A stretch of 64,000 nucleotides of DNA, from NCBI RefSeq assembly GCF_929443795.1, contig NC_064896.1:9240746-9304745 (forward strand), given 5' to 3'. Numbering within the stretch: position 1 is the first letter of the stretch; each line of letters starts with the position of its first letter. The DNA comes from Astur gentilis (Eukaryota; Chordata; Aves; Accipitriformes; Accipitridae). Below, in pieces: positions 49,904 through 63,500 of this stretch. The position numbers and the translations under genes are program-made. Under the pieces are notes generated by a model, which was not told the DNA's origin, ran no database searches, and saw nothing but the letters and a program-made list of their open reading frames with translations.

Positions 49904-52900
49904 GCATGAAAATAAAAATTAAAGATTAAAAAAGCAAATATCTTCAATTTAAGCAGTTTAAAATATATCTTTGATTTTGATTTACTGTTGGGGAAAGATT
50001 ACTAATTTGACTTTATTTACAAAAAAGCTTAAGCCCCATCTATACTTATTTCTACAATCCCTAAATTTTCATGTTTATCAATACAACCTCTAGGACAAAA
50101 GTAGAAAAGTTATTCCAATGTCAAGAAAGAAAAATAAAATACAGCAGCAGCACCTGAATACAAGGTTAGTCATGATACTTTACCATACTTGCTTATTTAA
50201 ATCTGCATTTAGACAAATGCTTTAGTGCCATCTGGAATCTTCCCTAGTTTACTGCCAATGTTGGCTTTAGTTGAGCCTTTAACTGAGTAAGAACACTCTC
50301 CTTTCCTTCACAGAACATACTTCATATATTCGGGAAAATAGTCTATACAACTGTTTCTCCATCTCTGGAGATATCCTGAGGATGAAGTTAGATATTGGAA
50401 AAGAAAAATACTTGACATTCCATATGTATTAAAGTACCGAATGCCAAACAGTTGGGTTGTCTTAATCTTCAAGTGATAAGGTAACTGAAAAGAGATTCAA
50501 TATCCTTCACAAGCATTTTACCACCATTTTTTGTAATATGAAGTGCTAGAAAACCCCCTACCCCATGTTATTTAACAATGAGCACTTACCACTACATAGT
50601 GAACTACAGATAAAGGCTTTACTTTTCTGAGAGAATCAGCTTACAAAACTAAGAAAAAAACCTGTTTTGAATGAGAACATTTCACCAAGTTTCACCTACA
50701 TAAATTTAATGAATGACTATCATTTTTATTTGGGTATATGCAAAAACAAGTTCTAAAAGAGAAATTAGAAACCCAGCAAAATAATGAAAGGTCACTAGAA
50801 GGCATTTTGTACATAAGAGTTTGAAGTGGCTATTAAGTTAACATTTTCTTTCTTCCTCCTTCCCCCACCTCCCAGGCAATTTATATTATGGAGGAAATCA
50901 CTCCAGTAAACCAAGTTTTGCCATGCTATGCCTTTACAAACCACGCACATTGCGGTTACACTACATTTTTCAGGCACAGATGCCTCTGGTGTCTCCACTG
51001 AACAGAAGTATGCCTTCCCCATGGAACTCCTCTATTTTGATGGACCATACTAGAAAAAAAATAATCAAGATTGCCTAACAGAATAAGCTACCTTCTTCCA
51101 ACTGCAACACACATCCTACTTATGAATAAAAACCACAAAGTTTTATACAGAAATACCAAACCTACTCTGTTTTCTCTGTAATCTTCAAAAAAATCTTTTT
51201 TAAAGCTGTACTTCAATGCTTCTCTCTGGAGCAGCAGCAGAGTATATTTGTGTCTCTCAAAACAATCATAGTTGCAAGTAGCAAACTACAGGGCAAGTCT
51301 ACTTCAAAGATTTAGTAGCATTTCTTAAGAAAACTGTTTTCAAAGGGAGATTACTTTCATATTCTAAATCTTTACACTGAAATGAACATCATCTGTACAA
51401 TATTGTAAGTGTAGTAATATATATATATGCAAAAAGAGTTTAAAAAAGCCATTTAACCAACATGCCATAGTTTAGGGATAAATTGTTTTGTAGTGACCCT
51501 TATTTCAACTGGTTATGTTTCCTCTCCATTTTCTTCATGCCTTTTCAAGACAGGGCTACACCACAGTAATTGACTAAAATATTTCTATCGTCCATTGTTT
51601 CCTACAAGTCCCTTTTCTGGCTACCAATACATGTCAGCAGTTTTCTCCCACTGCAAGAAGAGGTCTCAACTCTCACCAAGAAGCATTACTTTACTAACTA
51701 GTATTACTGAAATAACAATGTTATAATTAATCCAAATACAACACAAATAGTTACCAAAAACTACACTGATACCTCTGTGCTGTATGCCTACTCACAGGAT
51801 TTGAAGAATAAAGTTTCAGAGAAAGCAAACCATTTCAAATGCTAGCTCAGAACTTAAATTGGTATTTATTACAGCATTACATGATATAGCCCTAAAAAGA
51901 AATACCCTGCTGAGCCAAACTTAGAAGTCAATTTACTTAAGACCTGAACTTGAGCCTTCTATCCTTTTAAGTAACATTTAAGGTTCCACACAGATTTTGT
52001 CAAGTTAAATCTTATTACCATTCCATAAAGTTAAGTCACTAGTGTGGTAAGTGCTTCAAAGTCTACAAACAAAACTTTATAGGTGGTTTAGCTGCAATTA
52101 AAACAACCAAAAAAAGATAACTTCATCTCTTTCCCTCTCCAACTTTTCTCGCTTTATTTTCAACTGCCAGTTTACTTTTAGTTTTGGGGGGTATGGATTC
52201 ACTGACTGTTGCTTGCAGTTTTTCCTATAATAAAAAAAATTCAGATCACATTTTTCTCCACAAAAACCCATTTAAAGGTTTACCATTTTTACTTGCATTC
52301 TGCTGCTTAGTAACTATGTAACATCATAGTTACCAATTCACATTTCAGATATGACCTTAATCTTCACACTCAATCTTCACAATCTCCGATAAATTAAAAA
52401 AATATAGACATTGAGATAGTCTATAATCCCTCCCTCTCATGAGGATGAGACCAGTAATGTAGTTACAAATTTTCCATTGTATCTATTAATAATATCATTC
52501 TTGGCTACATGGGAGGGAAAAAACCAACCCCACTGCATTCTAGTCTCCAGCCTTATGGCTACCATATTATTCTGAGGAGAGTTAAACTTCAGAATTCCTG
52601 AGTTTGGAGAAGGGGAGGATTGGACCAGTGTATTTCAGAGAAAAAGCTATTGTACAATCATTAACATAATTGCTTTCTGTTGTGCCCTAGAAGGAAGCTG
52701 GTTTCCTATAATGAAAAACATCTCAGTCACACACAGGTGTTTCCTATATTACAAAAGATATCAACCTATGGGTTTTTCAGACTATTAATCTTTTTTCACA
52801 GACACCCACATACGTAAGAGATTCAGAATTTTTTTTTTGTCTGCCTTCAATATTCCCATCTCTATTTGCCCAGATTGGAATTGTAAATTCCCTATTCAGT

Positions 52901-55900
52901 AACTGGAAAGTTAGGCATTAATATGTATTTATAAACTGCATTTTTGAAGGGGAGCATCCAAGCCAAGTGTGGCTGGTACTCAGTTCAGCCATCTCAAGGT
53001 GGGTTTTTTTGTTGCTCTCAAAATAAAGAAATAATACTTAATCACAGCAGAAGAGCATACAGGAACAGACAACCACAACAAAATAGTATGTGCCCCATCT
53101 ATGACTGAAATCATACTAAGACAACTGCACCTGGCACAACTACTGAGAAATAAAAGCAATCAAACATTCGTAATGGGTTGAAAAAGAGTAAAGTTGCAAA
53201 TTCAGTCCCCAGTCACACATTACTGGTCTCACAACAGAATTTATAGACTTTTGGATTATAAGTGATTCTAGAAGACAGCCTTAGCCTGAAAAACAATAAA
53301 GCTACAGAATTACAGACACAGCTTTCATAATCTGATGGCAAAGTAGATCCCTTTTAAATGGGGAAAGGCATCCAATAACACTCACTGGTAAAGCAACGGG
53401 AAGGACTCAGTTATATCAAAAGGAATTGCAAAGTTTTACAAGTGTCTAACAGTTAATTAACTATTATCAAGTCACAGCCACGATGACAATTAGCTTTTCT
53501 TATAACCTGCAGAGCTCAAGTTATGCAGTGATCTTACATCACCAATCACTGTATTTCTATCTGCATTGCCTTTAAATCTTCCTCCATTTTCATTCTTTGA
53601 AAGGAAGGGAGAAAAAAAAACTTGTTAAAGTGAAAACGGCACATTGATCACTACGGTAAAGGCAAGCGGCATGAAAGGATGCATTTAGGTTTTTTATGCT
53701 GACCATTAAGAAATGCAGACCCCTCACTAACATTATCTGTACCACCTCCTTTATCAGACAAATTTCATCCAAATACAGTGTTCAGCATACATCTTTCTGC
53801 CATTAAATGTGGCTTGAACCTATAACAATGAGCCCATCATCAACATCAAGTACACACACACAAGGATCATTTGATGAATGTTTGCTTGTCACAGCCAAAA
53901 GGAAGAACCAACTACTTCATAGCCAGTTCAGTCTAACTTCTACAGCTGTCACTCACAGGCAGGAAAAAAAAAACCACTTACCAAAATGCTAGCCCTCAGA
54001 ACAGCTGTGAGCAGTGACAAACTCCTCCTTCATAAGAGCCAGAAAGAACACAAAGACAAACTTGGAAGATGGGAATACAACCCCTATGCTGTTGCAATTT
54101 TCAAACGGACTTCCATCTGGAACGCATGCTGACCAGTATCAACATGAAATGGAAGTTGGTTTCCTATAGAAGCAAGCCACTTACAACACTAGCATGAAAC
54201 CCAGAGGGGGGTCTGCTCCTGCCACTACTACAGCTTTGTTATAGCAGTCTCTAGACTTTCCATTCTTTCTCAAGATGTTTGGTGACAGCAGCTAAACTTC
54301 TCAAACAAGTGTAATCTACTACTTACTATTTTCCAGAAAAGTTAGCTTCCAAAGATACTTGGATATCTGGAAATAATGTGAATTACTATAGTTCAAACCA
54401 GTCCTAAAGTTTCCAGCTGGGCTCTTTAGATTGGAGATTGGTCAAATTAGTACATGTTAATTAAGAACAGATTATGAAGAGAGCCCCAGATCTGCTTTAA
54501 AGGTAAAGTTACAGTGCATTTCAAAGAATGAAGAGGTTTTTTTCACCAAGACCTTACCTATGATTTTGCCCTACTGTAACTCAGTTAAAAAGCAAAACAA
54601 CAAAAAAAAATGCCACACGTGACTTGGTTTCCACTACACTTACGCAAAATAAAAGCAAATAGCATTGTATTTTTTTATAGTTTCTATATGAGAAACACTA
54701 ACTGTATAATGACTCTGGTACAAAGATGCAAAAATCCACCCTGTGGAGGCACTGGCTGATACTTTTTTCACAAATGCAAGTAGCATTGAAGTAATATCAA
54801 TTTGTAGCAAGCCATGCCTTTAGAAATGTCTATTACTCCCTTGTTTTCTCCGCTAACTCAACTGCTCAAACAAGTTAGAGTACAATGAAAAAAGAAAGAT
54901 GCAATCACATCTCTACTAGCATTGCCTACAGCCTCTATATAAAGCACTACTTGAAATTTTATTAACTTGCTTTTGATTTATCTATCAATTAGGGCACTAC
55001 TACAAGCGAGAAATGTGCATCACCTAACTGGGGACTGGGGTCTTATGCTTCACTCTTCTAGAGAAGCATAATATACATTTACAGAAAGCGTCTTTCTCTC
55101 TACTCCTAGTTTGGGAAATAATGAGATTCACTCCAAAAACCTCTAGTAGAAGTTAAATTTGCACAATAGAACCTAACTTTATATATTCAGATCCAGTTAG
55201 ATGTTTTGCATACGGTCACTGAAGGTGGGGACTATGTCACTACTAGCAGGGATAAGAGGCCTAGGATTCACTTGATACATAGTAACAAAGAAAATGCTTT
55301 TAGTATTGGAATTGCTATATTCTAGAACATATTTAATAAAATCAGAAACAAGTCATTGGTTTTTACAAAAAAAAGTTGGAAGTTTCCATCCTCAATCCCA
55401 ACCATGCTTTGTTACCAAACTGGAAATCACATGGCCCTTTCACAAGCCTTACCCAGGACCTGCTTGGTCATCATAAAAAGACTTTTGATTTCTTCATATT
55501 TGGGAGTATTTTTTGGCATAACTGACAAGAGCTGGCCTATAGTCTTTCAGTACTTATTTTCCAAAAGACCCAGCGGACACAGGATGGAGACCACTAGGCC
55601 ACATATTCCATCTCCTTGCAGATACGCAAGTTAAGACTCTGTGCAAGTGCTTGGAATCATCTTATTCAAACTGAAATAGGAATGTTCTCAAAACTTCCTC
55701 CAAGGAAACTAACTAACCCTCAAGTCTCACTATGAGGCAGTTTCTGCTTGTGCAGAGTGTTTTTTACTCAATTCTGCCTCCCTTCACATCTTTAACCAAA
55801 TACTCACTACCAATTTCATAGGTGCTCTTAGCCATTTTGCCAACATGCCTAACAACATATACCACCACTCCAGCAAAGTGTATTACAGCTTCACAGTTCC

Positions 55901-58900
55901 ATACAGTTATACACTGAGGTCCTTTTGGTATTCTTTTCCACTGCTGGCATGCAACACATTGCATAGGTTCTGTGACTGAGCATTGCAAGTTTTTAAGTCC
56001 CATGGAAAAGGAAAAGATACATCCATTTAACAGGATTCAAGGATGACTATACAGAGTAACAGCAAGAAGAAAGAACAGTGAAAGGGTTTAGTCAGGAACT
56101 TCTTCACCCACTGCAAATTGCATATACCACTTCAAACATGCTTTCTGGCACTTTATGGAAGTTATTAAATAAAGAAAGGTCATGAAGAGTCTTGTATTTT
56201 ACAGTAACAGATTTTTTCCAAATAGTGTGTGAAGAACTATTCCATAAACAAGCAAGCTGTTAACAGTTTATACCAAATTTCTTCCTGATCCTATCTATTT
56301 GGTCTATCCCATTTCCTGAAAAGTGTCCCAAGCTAGCTATACAGCTGCATATAATATCCAAGAGTAGAAAAACATTTTACTTTAGTTGCTTAGTAGCATA
56401 TGGTTTCCAAAACAGGTGCTGGCACTCTGACACACCACATAACCAATTAGACATGCTATGCAAAGATTTCAACATTATGTTCATATTGTCTACCTATTTT
56501 CTGATTGATCTTTCAGGCTTGCCTCCCACCCCAAAAATACCAGGATCAAACATGATCACTAAGTAGTTTCCCAAGTTCTTTGCTCTATTCCTCCAACTCG
56601 ACAATATGAGACAAGCAAGATATTATTTCTCATTTATCCCTACTTGTTTTATTATTGTGGAAAGTTTTGCCAAAAACAATGGCTTCACAACTTGCTCTCA
56701 GGATAATCCAGACATCTGGTCTTCTAGAATTTGGATGTGGTGTCTACTTTGAGATAACATGCTATTCCTAAGCCTGGCATATGAAATAACACAGTAGAGA
56801 GGAATCTTAAGGGTCACAGATGAAGGTGCCACTATGAGAGCCAAATCTAGATGGAAGACAATATGCTTAAGACATCCTACCTCACTACAGCAACAGATCA
56901 CTATGCTCATACTAGTGCCTCTTCTGCCTAAGCAGAAAAGCCATGGTTTCCATCATAACTTCCAAAGGCCATAAATTAACCCAGTCATATGCAAGACGTG
57001 AATATGCAAGCCTCCTACCTACAGAGATTTTGTGTAGTATGCTGGAATACTGAAGCTAGAAAAAGTCTTATTGCAATATACTGATACAGAGTGATCCTAA
57101 CTAACTGCAGTTAAGTAAATATTTTAAGGCCTTTTAAGCATTTGGACAAAAGAGGACATCAATGAAGAGAAAGGAGAGCAGACCAGACAGTTCTTCAAAG
57201 TGTTTCTCCATTCTGTTTCAATCCCATACTGGTTGTTTTTGAGCCAGCTCTTTAGCATTTCATAGTACATGCATTTCAAGTTTAAAGCTGAGTAGAGAAG
57301 CAAAGCTGTTGAGCCATAACACTAGAGTTCACTCTCTAACCAGCTGTTAATAATAAAACTAAATACATAATTTTCTGCTTTAATACTGCTAAACTCAGAT
57401 TCTGTTCTATTAATTCACTTGAATTTCAGTCTTAGAACATCACCTCATTCTGAGTGGTATACAGGCTATAGCATCACCTCCGTTAAGTGCAAGAGAGAAA
57501 GGTTCTGAAGGAAAGTCACATTTTTCTCACTTTAGCAAGTCAACAGAAGTAGAGTGAACAGTTTGCAAGCAGTATTGTGAAGAGACACACAAACTATTTA
57601 GTATCATTTATTCCATAAGGGAATAATAATGGCTAGTTGATTTATATTTAAAAGAAAGCAAAGATATTGGAGTTAGAGCAGTTTACATATAAATCTAACT
57701 TGCTTGCAAAGATACTGTAATGCATTACCCTACTTAAAGACATTCCTGTTAAAAAGGCTCCTTTTCCTGAATTTCTAAAGTACAACTTTCACTTTAACTC
57801 AGTGTTTTCCTTAAGCTCGTTGTAAACGGACCTCTTCAGCAGTTCTTCTGGCCAAAATAAAATCTTGTAACAGTGTTAGAAGATAAATTCCTTTACTAAC
57901 TCGGACAGTGCAGGATTCAGTACTGCATATGCATTCTGCTTTTCACACAGAAAGCAAATAGAAGTATCATCTATGTTCAAGCAATATCATAGATGAAGGA
58001 AACAAATCACTTAAGTGAACTTAAACAAGTACTTCGAACTACAAACTGTCAAGAAATACACAATGCAGACTGGATACCACATTTGCATGAAGTCTCATTA
58101 ACAAGTTATATACCAAAAGATAGTTCTGCAGTGTTCTTTTATATTTGTATAATAAAGATTCTTGCAAGTTACAGTTAGTCGATGCCTCACTACTGAAAAC
58201 ATAAATAGCCCAGAGCTAAGTAATCACAGACTCTTACTAGAATGTATGTTGTACTGAAAATACAAACTGCAGTTCACATTAACTTCAGTTCCATCCTTTG
58301 GAACACTGAAACAGGGAGACTTCCTATCTTTCAGCATTCCAGGGAAAAAAAAGAAAAAAAGCACACCTTATTTGTGCAGTTCAAACCAGCTAAATATGCA
58401 TCAAATAACAAAAAACCAAACAAAAAACCAACAAACTCAAACCAAACACACACTGCACTATTAGAGTACATTTAGATTCCTTCCACTGAATATTTTAAAC
58501 CTAAGTAGTATCACTAGCAGCAACACAACCTTTCATTTTGAAGTTGTCAACATCTCACAAGGAACGCTTCCTAAAGCTATCCCAGTTGCAAGTTTTCTGT
58601 ACTCTTCCACTCAGAACAGTTTTTTAAAATAGCAACACACCTATTCAAACTATCCTACTGCTCTATCTTAAATAACATTTATCCTGACAAAGATGATCTT
58701 TAGCCTCAGTTGTATTTATGTCATACAAGACACAAGACTACAACACTAATTCCCTCTTACATGTTGAGAAGTTCTTGGGAAATAACACAAAACTAACCAA
58801 AAGAACTGGTGGCTTAAAAGTCAGATTTTGCCAAATGTATTTAACAGGAGTTAAAGCTTACCCAAACACCACTATGCTCTTAAAAAAAAATAATTGAAAG

Positions 58901-59060
58901 AAGTTGTCTTGTTAAAAATAAACAAAAAAAAGAACCCCCCCCAACACCAACCCCCAATCCCCCCCAAAAGGGCAGCATCCTCACAGAAATACTGAGGCAC
59001 TGATTTTAAAGAAAGGAAGTGAATGTAAAATTAGCTATCAGCAAGGCTTATCTGTTTTAT
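49904..59060 (-). other. PPP6R3: PPP6R3 intron 1, right part
   Basis: About 9.2 kb, AT-rich. No exon or interspersed repeat recognised. A C-rich run at about 58935-58964 is the only notable composition change. Confidence 0.7.
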
Positions 59061-59139
59061 TATCCGAGAGATATCAGTGAAGCCACAGTAAACTTCTGTA
59101 AGTTACAGCAACAACACAAGTGACTGCCGGGGGAGGGAG

Positions 59140-60330
59140 CAGTGCAGACAGCTTCCCCCATTTCCACAAACACTTCACCCAGTTCAGAGCTCCTCCGGTC
59201 TACCGGGAACAATGCGCCGCCCACCGCACCCAACCCAGCCGCAACCCACTTCGCACCGCAGCAGGCCGCCAACGCTCCGCGCCCAAAAGCTGCCGTGGAA
59301 CGGCTGCGGCGGCGTCGCCCCTCCGCGCCTGCCGGCCGGCTCCCCACCCCAGATGAACAGCCAGGGACGCCAGGAAGCAGCTTTGGGCAGCTGCCGAAGA
59401 ACCCACCGTCACGGCCACAGGAAGAAAGAGGCAGCGGGCGGGCAGGGCTCCGTCCAGCGCGGCCCAGGCCTTCCCCGCCGCGCCCAGGCCCGCGGCGCCC
59501 TGCGGCCGCGCTGTCGCCCGCCGCGCCTGGCCCGGGCGCTCCGGGCTTAGTGGTGCGTGTGCAGGGGTGGGGAGGGGCGGGGGCACACGACAGGCCCCCA
59601 ACAGCCCCGCCGTGCCCCGAACCGGCGGCGCCTGAGAAGCGCCCGGAGACCCCTACGCGGACGGCAGCAGGCACTAGACCCGCGCCGCCGCAGAAGAGCC
59701 GCCACCGGAGCGCCGGCCCGCTCGAAGCGGCGGCAGGGAGAGCTCACCACTATCCCGCCCGTACCTCGGCAAGCGCGTCCCCCCGCCACAGGCCCCAGGC
59801 TGCCTCCGCTCAGGCGGGAAAGCCACCACTTGCCACCATCACCAACTCTCCAAGATGGCGGACATATCAGCTCCTGCGAGCCCTCCTCTCCCTCCGCCCC
59901 GCCTGCCAATCATACTGCCCCGGCACCACCTTCCTCCTCGGCTCGCGCCTTTCTATTGGGCGGTGTGCGGAGCTCGGCCTCTCACTGGCAGTCTGGCGGG
60001 TGCCAGTTACTCAGGTACGGGACTGCAACAGGGTCGAACGGCTTCCTGTTGGCCAGTTAACGGATGGGGCGGGTACATCTCTCTTCCCACCTTCCCGACT
60101 TAGCAACAAGGAAACGTCACCCTGACAGGCGTTTCCCTCGCCCAGTAGAAAGAGCAGGTTCCTTTTAAAAATAAACCCTTTCCGTCCAATCCAGAGCTGA
60201 GGTGTTCAGACCCGGCAGGAGGCCACGGTGGGAGGCGTGGGCGCCAGTGGTGGCGATCTTACCATAGCCTTGCCCCTTACGCCTCGCCATTGGCCAGCGC
60301 TGGGAGTCACGCCCCTCAGGGCGCGGTGCG
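59140..60330 (-). promoter_or_regulatory. PPP6R3: CpG-island promoter of PPP6R3
   Basis: A sharp rise in G+C and CpG against AT-rich flanks marks about 59.14-60.33 kb. On the minus strand a CCAAT box (plus ATTGG at 59955-59959) lies about 90 bp upstream of a CCGCCATCTTG element (plus strand 59851-59861), the YY1 motif often found just downstream of start sites. A reverse-oriented CCAAT is at 59906-59910. There is no TATA box at the expected place. This is a housekeeping-type layout and suits a widely expressed phosphatase subunit. Divergent transcription toward 64 kb is possible but I see no gene there. Confidence 0.8.
59765..59870 (-). other. PPP6R3: Candidate non-coding exon 1 of PPP6R3
   Basis: Inferred 5'UTR exon. 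It would start near the YY1-type element and end at the donor GAG|GTACGG (GT at plus 59763-59764). A second usable donor, GTG|GTGAGC, lies 17 nt further on (exon end 59748). The coding ATG sits in the next exon, whose acceptor lies only 6 nt before the ATG, so at least one upstream non-coding exon is required. Transcript data would decide start and donor. Confidence 0.4.
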
Positions 60331-60423
60331 GGCGCCAAACTGCCTGACAACAAGTCGGTGGCGCGCGAGGAGGCTGTGCGATGTGACACCCTACAGAGGA
60401 GAGGAGGGAAGGTCTTGCTAAGA

Positions 60424-60496
60424 AGGGAATTGGCTCGGCCGGTAGGGTGGTCGCTTCATGTGCGAAAGGTGGTAGGATCGATGCTGGCAGCTTCCA
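60424..60496 (+). pseudogene. tRNA-Ala-derived sequence (likely tRNA pseudogene)
   Basis: 73 nt that keeps full tRNA register: acceptor 60424-60430, TG, D-arm GCTC/GGGT (pairs with wobbles), anticodon arm GTCGC/GCGAA with 7-nt loop TTCATGT, variable AGGTG, T-arm GTAGG/CTGGC with loop ATCGATG, acceptor AGCTTCC. It resembles tRNA-Ala by the GGGAATT.GCTC start, GGTAG and GGATCGATGC. The loop would read CAT. The acceptor stem has about three mismatches and the T-stem one, so it is probably not functional. T7 at 60512-60518 would suit a Pol III terminator. Confidence 0.6.
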
Positions 60497-63407
60497 CAAG
60501 CGGCGTTTAACTTTTTTTCTGAGCTTCCGGGCGGGCGCCCGTGGGACCTCCAATTCCACCTAAGAACTGGCAGTATTTTTTAACCAAAGTGCACCAGAAT
60601 AAACGTGTGTGAAAACCACGGGGAGCACTGTGCCCTCGCCCTGGTAACCCTGCCTGCACATCACCTGCAGTGCTGCTGGCGGAGGTGGCAACTTCGCAAA
60701 GCTGGTTGGCCAAACCCCAATGACAAGGACCTCTGCTTGAAAGCTCAGGTGACAGCTGAACAGGCGGCCTCGTGTGCCCCACAACTGGCAAAAACCCACC
60801 TACAATGGGGTGTTTCACAGCCTGAGTCTTAAAGGCACGAACACATTCTGGCTAGCCAGTGTGCCTGCGGCCTTCCCCCACAAAGCCTCCTGAATTACCT
60901 TCGCCCAAAACGCCAGTGACCCCTCCAGCCGCTCCCCTTCACCCCTCAGGGCAGCCCTCCAGGTTTTGAAATGTCACTTGGCAGGAGTCCCTGGAGGAGA
61001 CCACCTGGCTGTAGTCAACAGCACTTTGCCTGTGAGTAGCAGAGCTGCCATCAGAGCTGCCTTGCCTAGTTTCAACAGGTTTCGTCTGGTCTTGGTGGGC
61101 TTTTGCCTGGTTTCAATGTGGTTTTGACTGGTTTCTGTGCGTGGCTCTTGAAGAACTGGGGGGGGTCTGCTGATTGGAGGTGGCACCAGCAAGGCGGAGG
61201 GTGCCAAAAATGGCTGGTTGCACCCTGGGGCAGCAGTACTGGCCCGGTCACCACTTGCAACTGGTTTTGGTCCCCCCCTTCCTGCACCCACCTCGGTTTT
61301 CCTGGGAGACAAGGTGCAGCTGAAGGGGGCTCTGCTGAGCCTGAGCCACCATGCCTGACCCAGCATGACAGTTCTGCTGTTTACATTTTGCGTGTTTGGG
61401 GTTTTTAAAAAAAGTTTAGAGTTGCCAATGCTGTTTGTATATATAAAATGTCTGCCTATCTGTGAATGAAGGTGCAGAGGGGGAAGTCACCTCCTAGAGC
61501 AAAGGGAGTCTGCCTGTCTGCAAGTCCCAGGTCCCATACCTCCGTCTTCTTGATGTCGCTTCCCAATGTAGTGACAGAGCCAGGAAAACCTGTTGTTCTC
61601 CTTATCAACTGACATCATGGACTTCCTTTCTCAGAGGCTTGCTCTGTGAGGACATCATTTGCATACCATGACAGCATGGCATTAGCAGCTTTTCATCAAT
61701 GTGTGTAAGCAAGTAACTGAAGGGGGTATGGTGCAGTCCAGGCTCACCAAAGCTAATTTTCCATCATGCTAGCATTTGCCTTGCCCATTATTGAGGGTAG
61801 TGTGTGCTTTCTGTGAATGGTAGCAGAGAGCGAGCTCTGTTTTATAATGAGTAATTATGAATCATGCATTAGGCGGTTCTTTTTATATTTACATATATTC
61901 ATTCTGATAGTTACTGGTCATAATACATTTAAGAGAAACAGGTATGTTATGATTAAGGCAAGGACTTATTTATTTATTTACAATGGGGGAAGAAACAACA
62001 GAGCTGAAAAGATAGTTTAGTGATAGGATAGTTCTTGCAGGCTTGTAGAGCACATGAAAACTGAAGGGTAGTACAAATCGCTGTGTTTATTTCATATACC
62101 AAAGGAAGGGGAAAACAATGCATTTATTTGACTTTGTTATGAATCAGCAGTCTAGCATAAAGCAACTTCACTTTGAATAATGTATCTGCACATCCTTACT
62201 TCACAGAACCTCTGTGAAGAGAAGACCTCCCCAAGCCGTGAGCCCAGTGGGTTGCTTCCATTAGGAGGAGATTGTTGGCTGCCAGCTCAGACACATGATC
62301 ATCTTTTTCTGCCTGAATAAGTTAGTAGAGTTGCAGCAATTATGGATGCACGTGATCTTAATGTGTTGCAAACACATGGTAAAAACACAGCAGCATGAAA
62401 CGTATTTGCTGATCCACAGAGTTGCACGGTGAGGTCTCTGAGTGTAGAGCCTGGTTTTGTTTTGTTTTTCATGCAAGCAGATTTATTTAGTAAAATGTGC
62501 AAAAAAAAAAAAAAGTTTATCCTCAAAACAATCAACATAAAATGGGACATTGTTTCTTTTTTCAGTATTTCAGCTGGTGCTCAGTCCGGAAAGCTCTCTA
62601 GACTGTATTTGTCCTACATTTATTTTGGCTGTCTCCTCTTTCTTTTCTTTCACTGTGTCTGGTTTTTGTTTAGGTTTTTTTTATGTCATGCCACTTGCAT
62701 GTTCTGGCAGTTAGTACCTGCAATGACTACAGCAAATGGAGATTTCACAATATAAAGAGTACAGAGGCAGTTCTGGTTGTATTGTCAGTTGTCAATGACA
62801 GTCTGCAGGAAAGACATTGCACTGGAAACTGTGAGCAGAGAGATAATAAGAAAGAATCATCTATGGCTTTAAATAATGGGTAAATGAGAGTACAATGTTA
62901 AATGGCATTCTCAGGACAAGGAACTAGGTTGTTAAAAGGATGATGAGATTATAAGCTTTAGCAAGCATCAGAGGCAGTATGTGGAGAGGGAATTAATTGA
63001 GTGTAGAACAGCTACAGCAGTAAAATAGTTAACTACTTAGTATAGTTTCTGTAAGCATAAAGCTTGTCTTCATAACAAAGTATTTTAAACTGTGCTGCTG
63101 TTGACACATCCTACATCCTGAGCAAATGTGCCCTGGATGTTTGCACTGGCACACATCTGATTTTCAAGGGCATTATCACTGCCATGTCAGTTCCGGAAAG
63201 GTTTGGGACATCACAGGCACTGGTTTTGTCTTATAGAGTTCCTGTTAATATATTTCTAAATCTTGATTTTGTGTAATTATTTTTTAAAACTACAACTGTC
63301 CAGATGATACTACCATTACCGTATTAGTTGATAATGCTAGAGTGCTACTACCTCAAGGTAGAAACACTTCACGTCTACAGGTTGGATCTCAAAGCGCTAC
63401 TGAACAG

Positions 63408-63500
63408 TTAGGGGAAATAAGGAGGTTACGTGGCTTGCCCGGTGTAACACAATAAGCTAAACCAGACGCAAAATACTGAAATCCCAGTGCTTTATCCCTG
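63408..63500 (+). mobile_element. MIR/CORE-SINE-like remnant
   Basis: GGGGAAATAAGGAGGTTACG followed by TGGCTTGCCCGGTGTAACAC, then AAATCCCAGTGCTTTATCC, resembles the conserved core of MIR elements (the GAGGTTAAGTGACTTGCCC region). Such old elements persist at low copy in birds. Short and diverged, hence moderate confidence. Confidence 0.5.

Larger units (their letters stand above)
1..59870 (-). other. PPP6R3: PPP6R3 gene body (5' part; 3' end beyond window)
   Basis: Fifteen coding exons on the minus strand join in one frame (227, 187, 138, 66, 113, 114, 130, 153, 150, 65, 116, 86, 87, 98 and 55 nt; 595 codons). They encode the N-terminal SAPS-repeat domain and the start of the acidic C-terminal region of a PP6 regulatory subunit. 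SAPS subunits bind the catalytic subunit PPP6C in cytoplasm and nucleus and direct its substrate choice (known for the family). PPP6R3 is preferred over PPP6R1/R2 because the exons at 2966-2869 and 694-640 carry the PPP6R3-type segments [12 protein letters not shown] and SFDRVSDINFTLNTNES. Every intron is GT-AG. The last exons, about 270 residues by comparison with orthologues, lie left of position 1. Confidence 0.95.

Noticed and set aside
59142..60125. Long plus-strand open frame (327 codons) over the CpG island
   Set aside because: Stop-poor because of G+C content; composition is Pro/Arg/Ala-rich without domains, and overlapping frames on both strands are equally open. Treated as promoter sequence.
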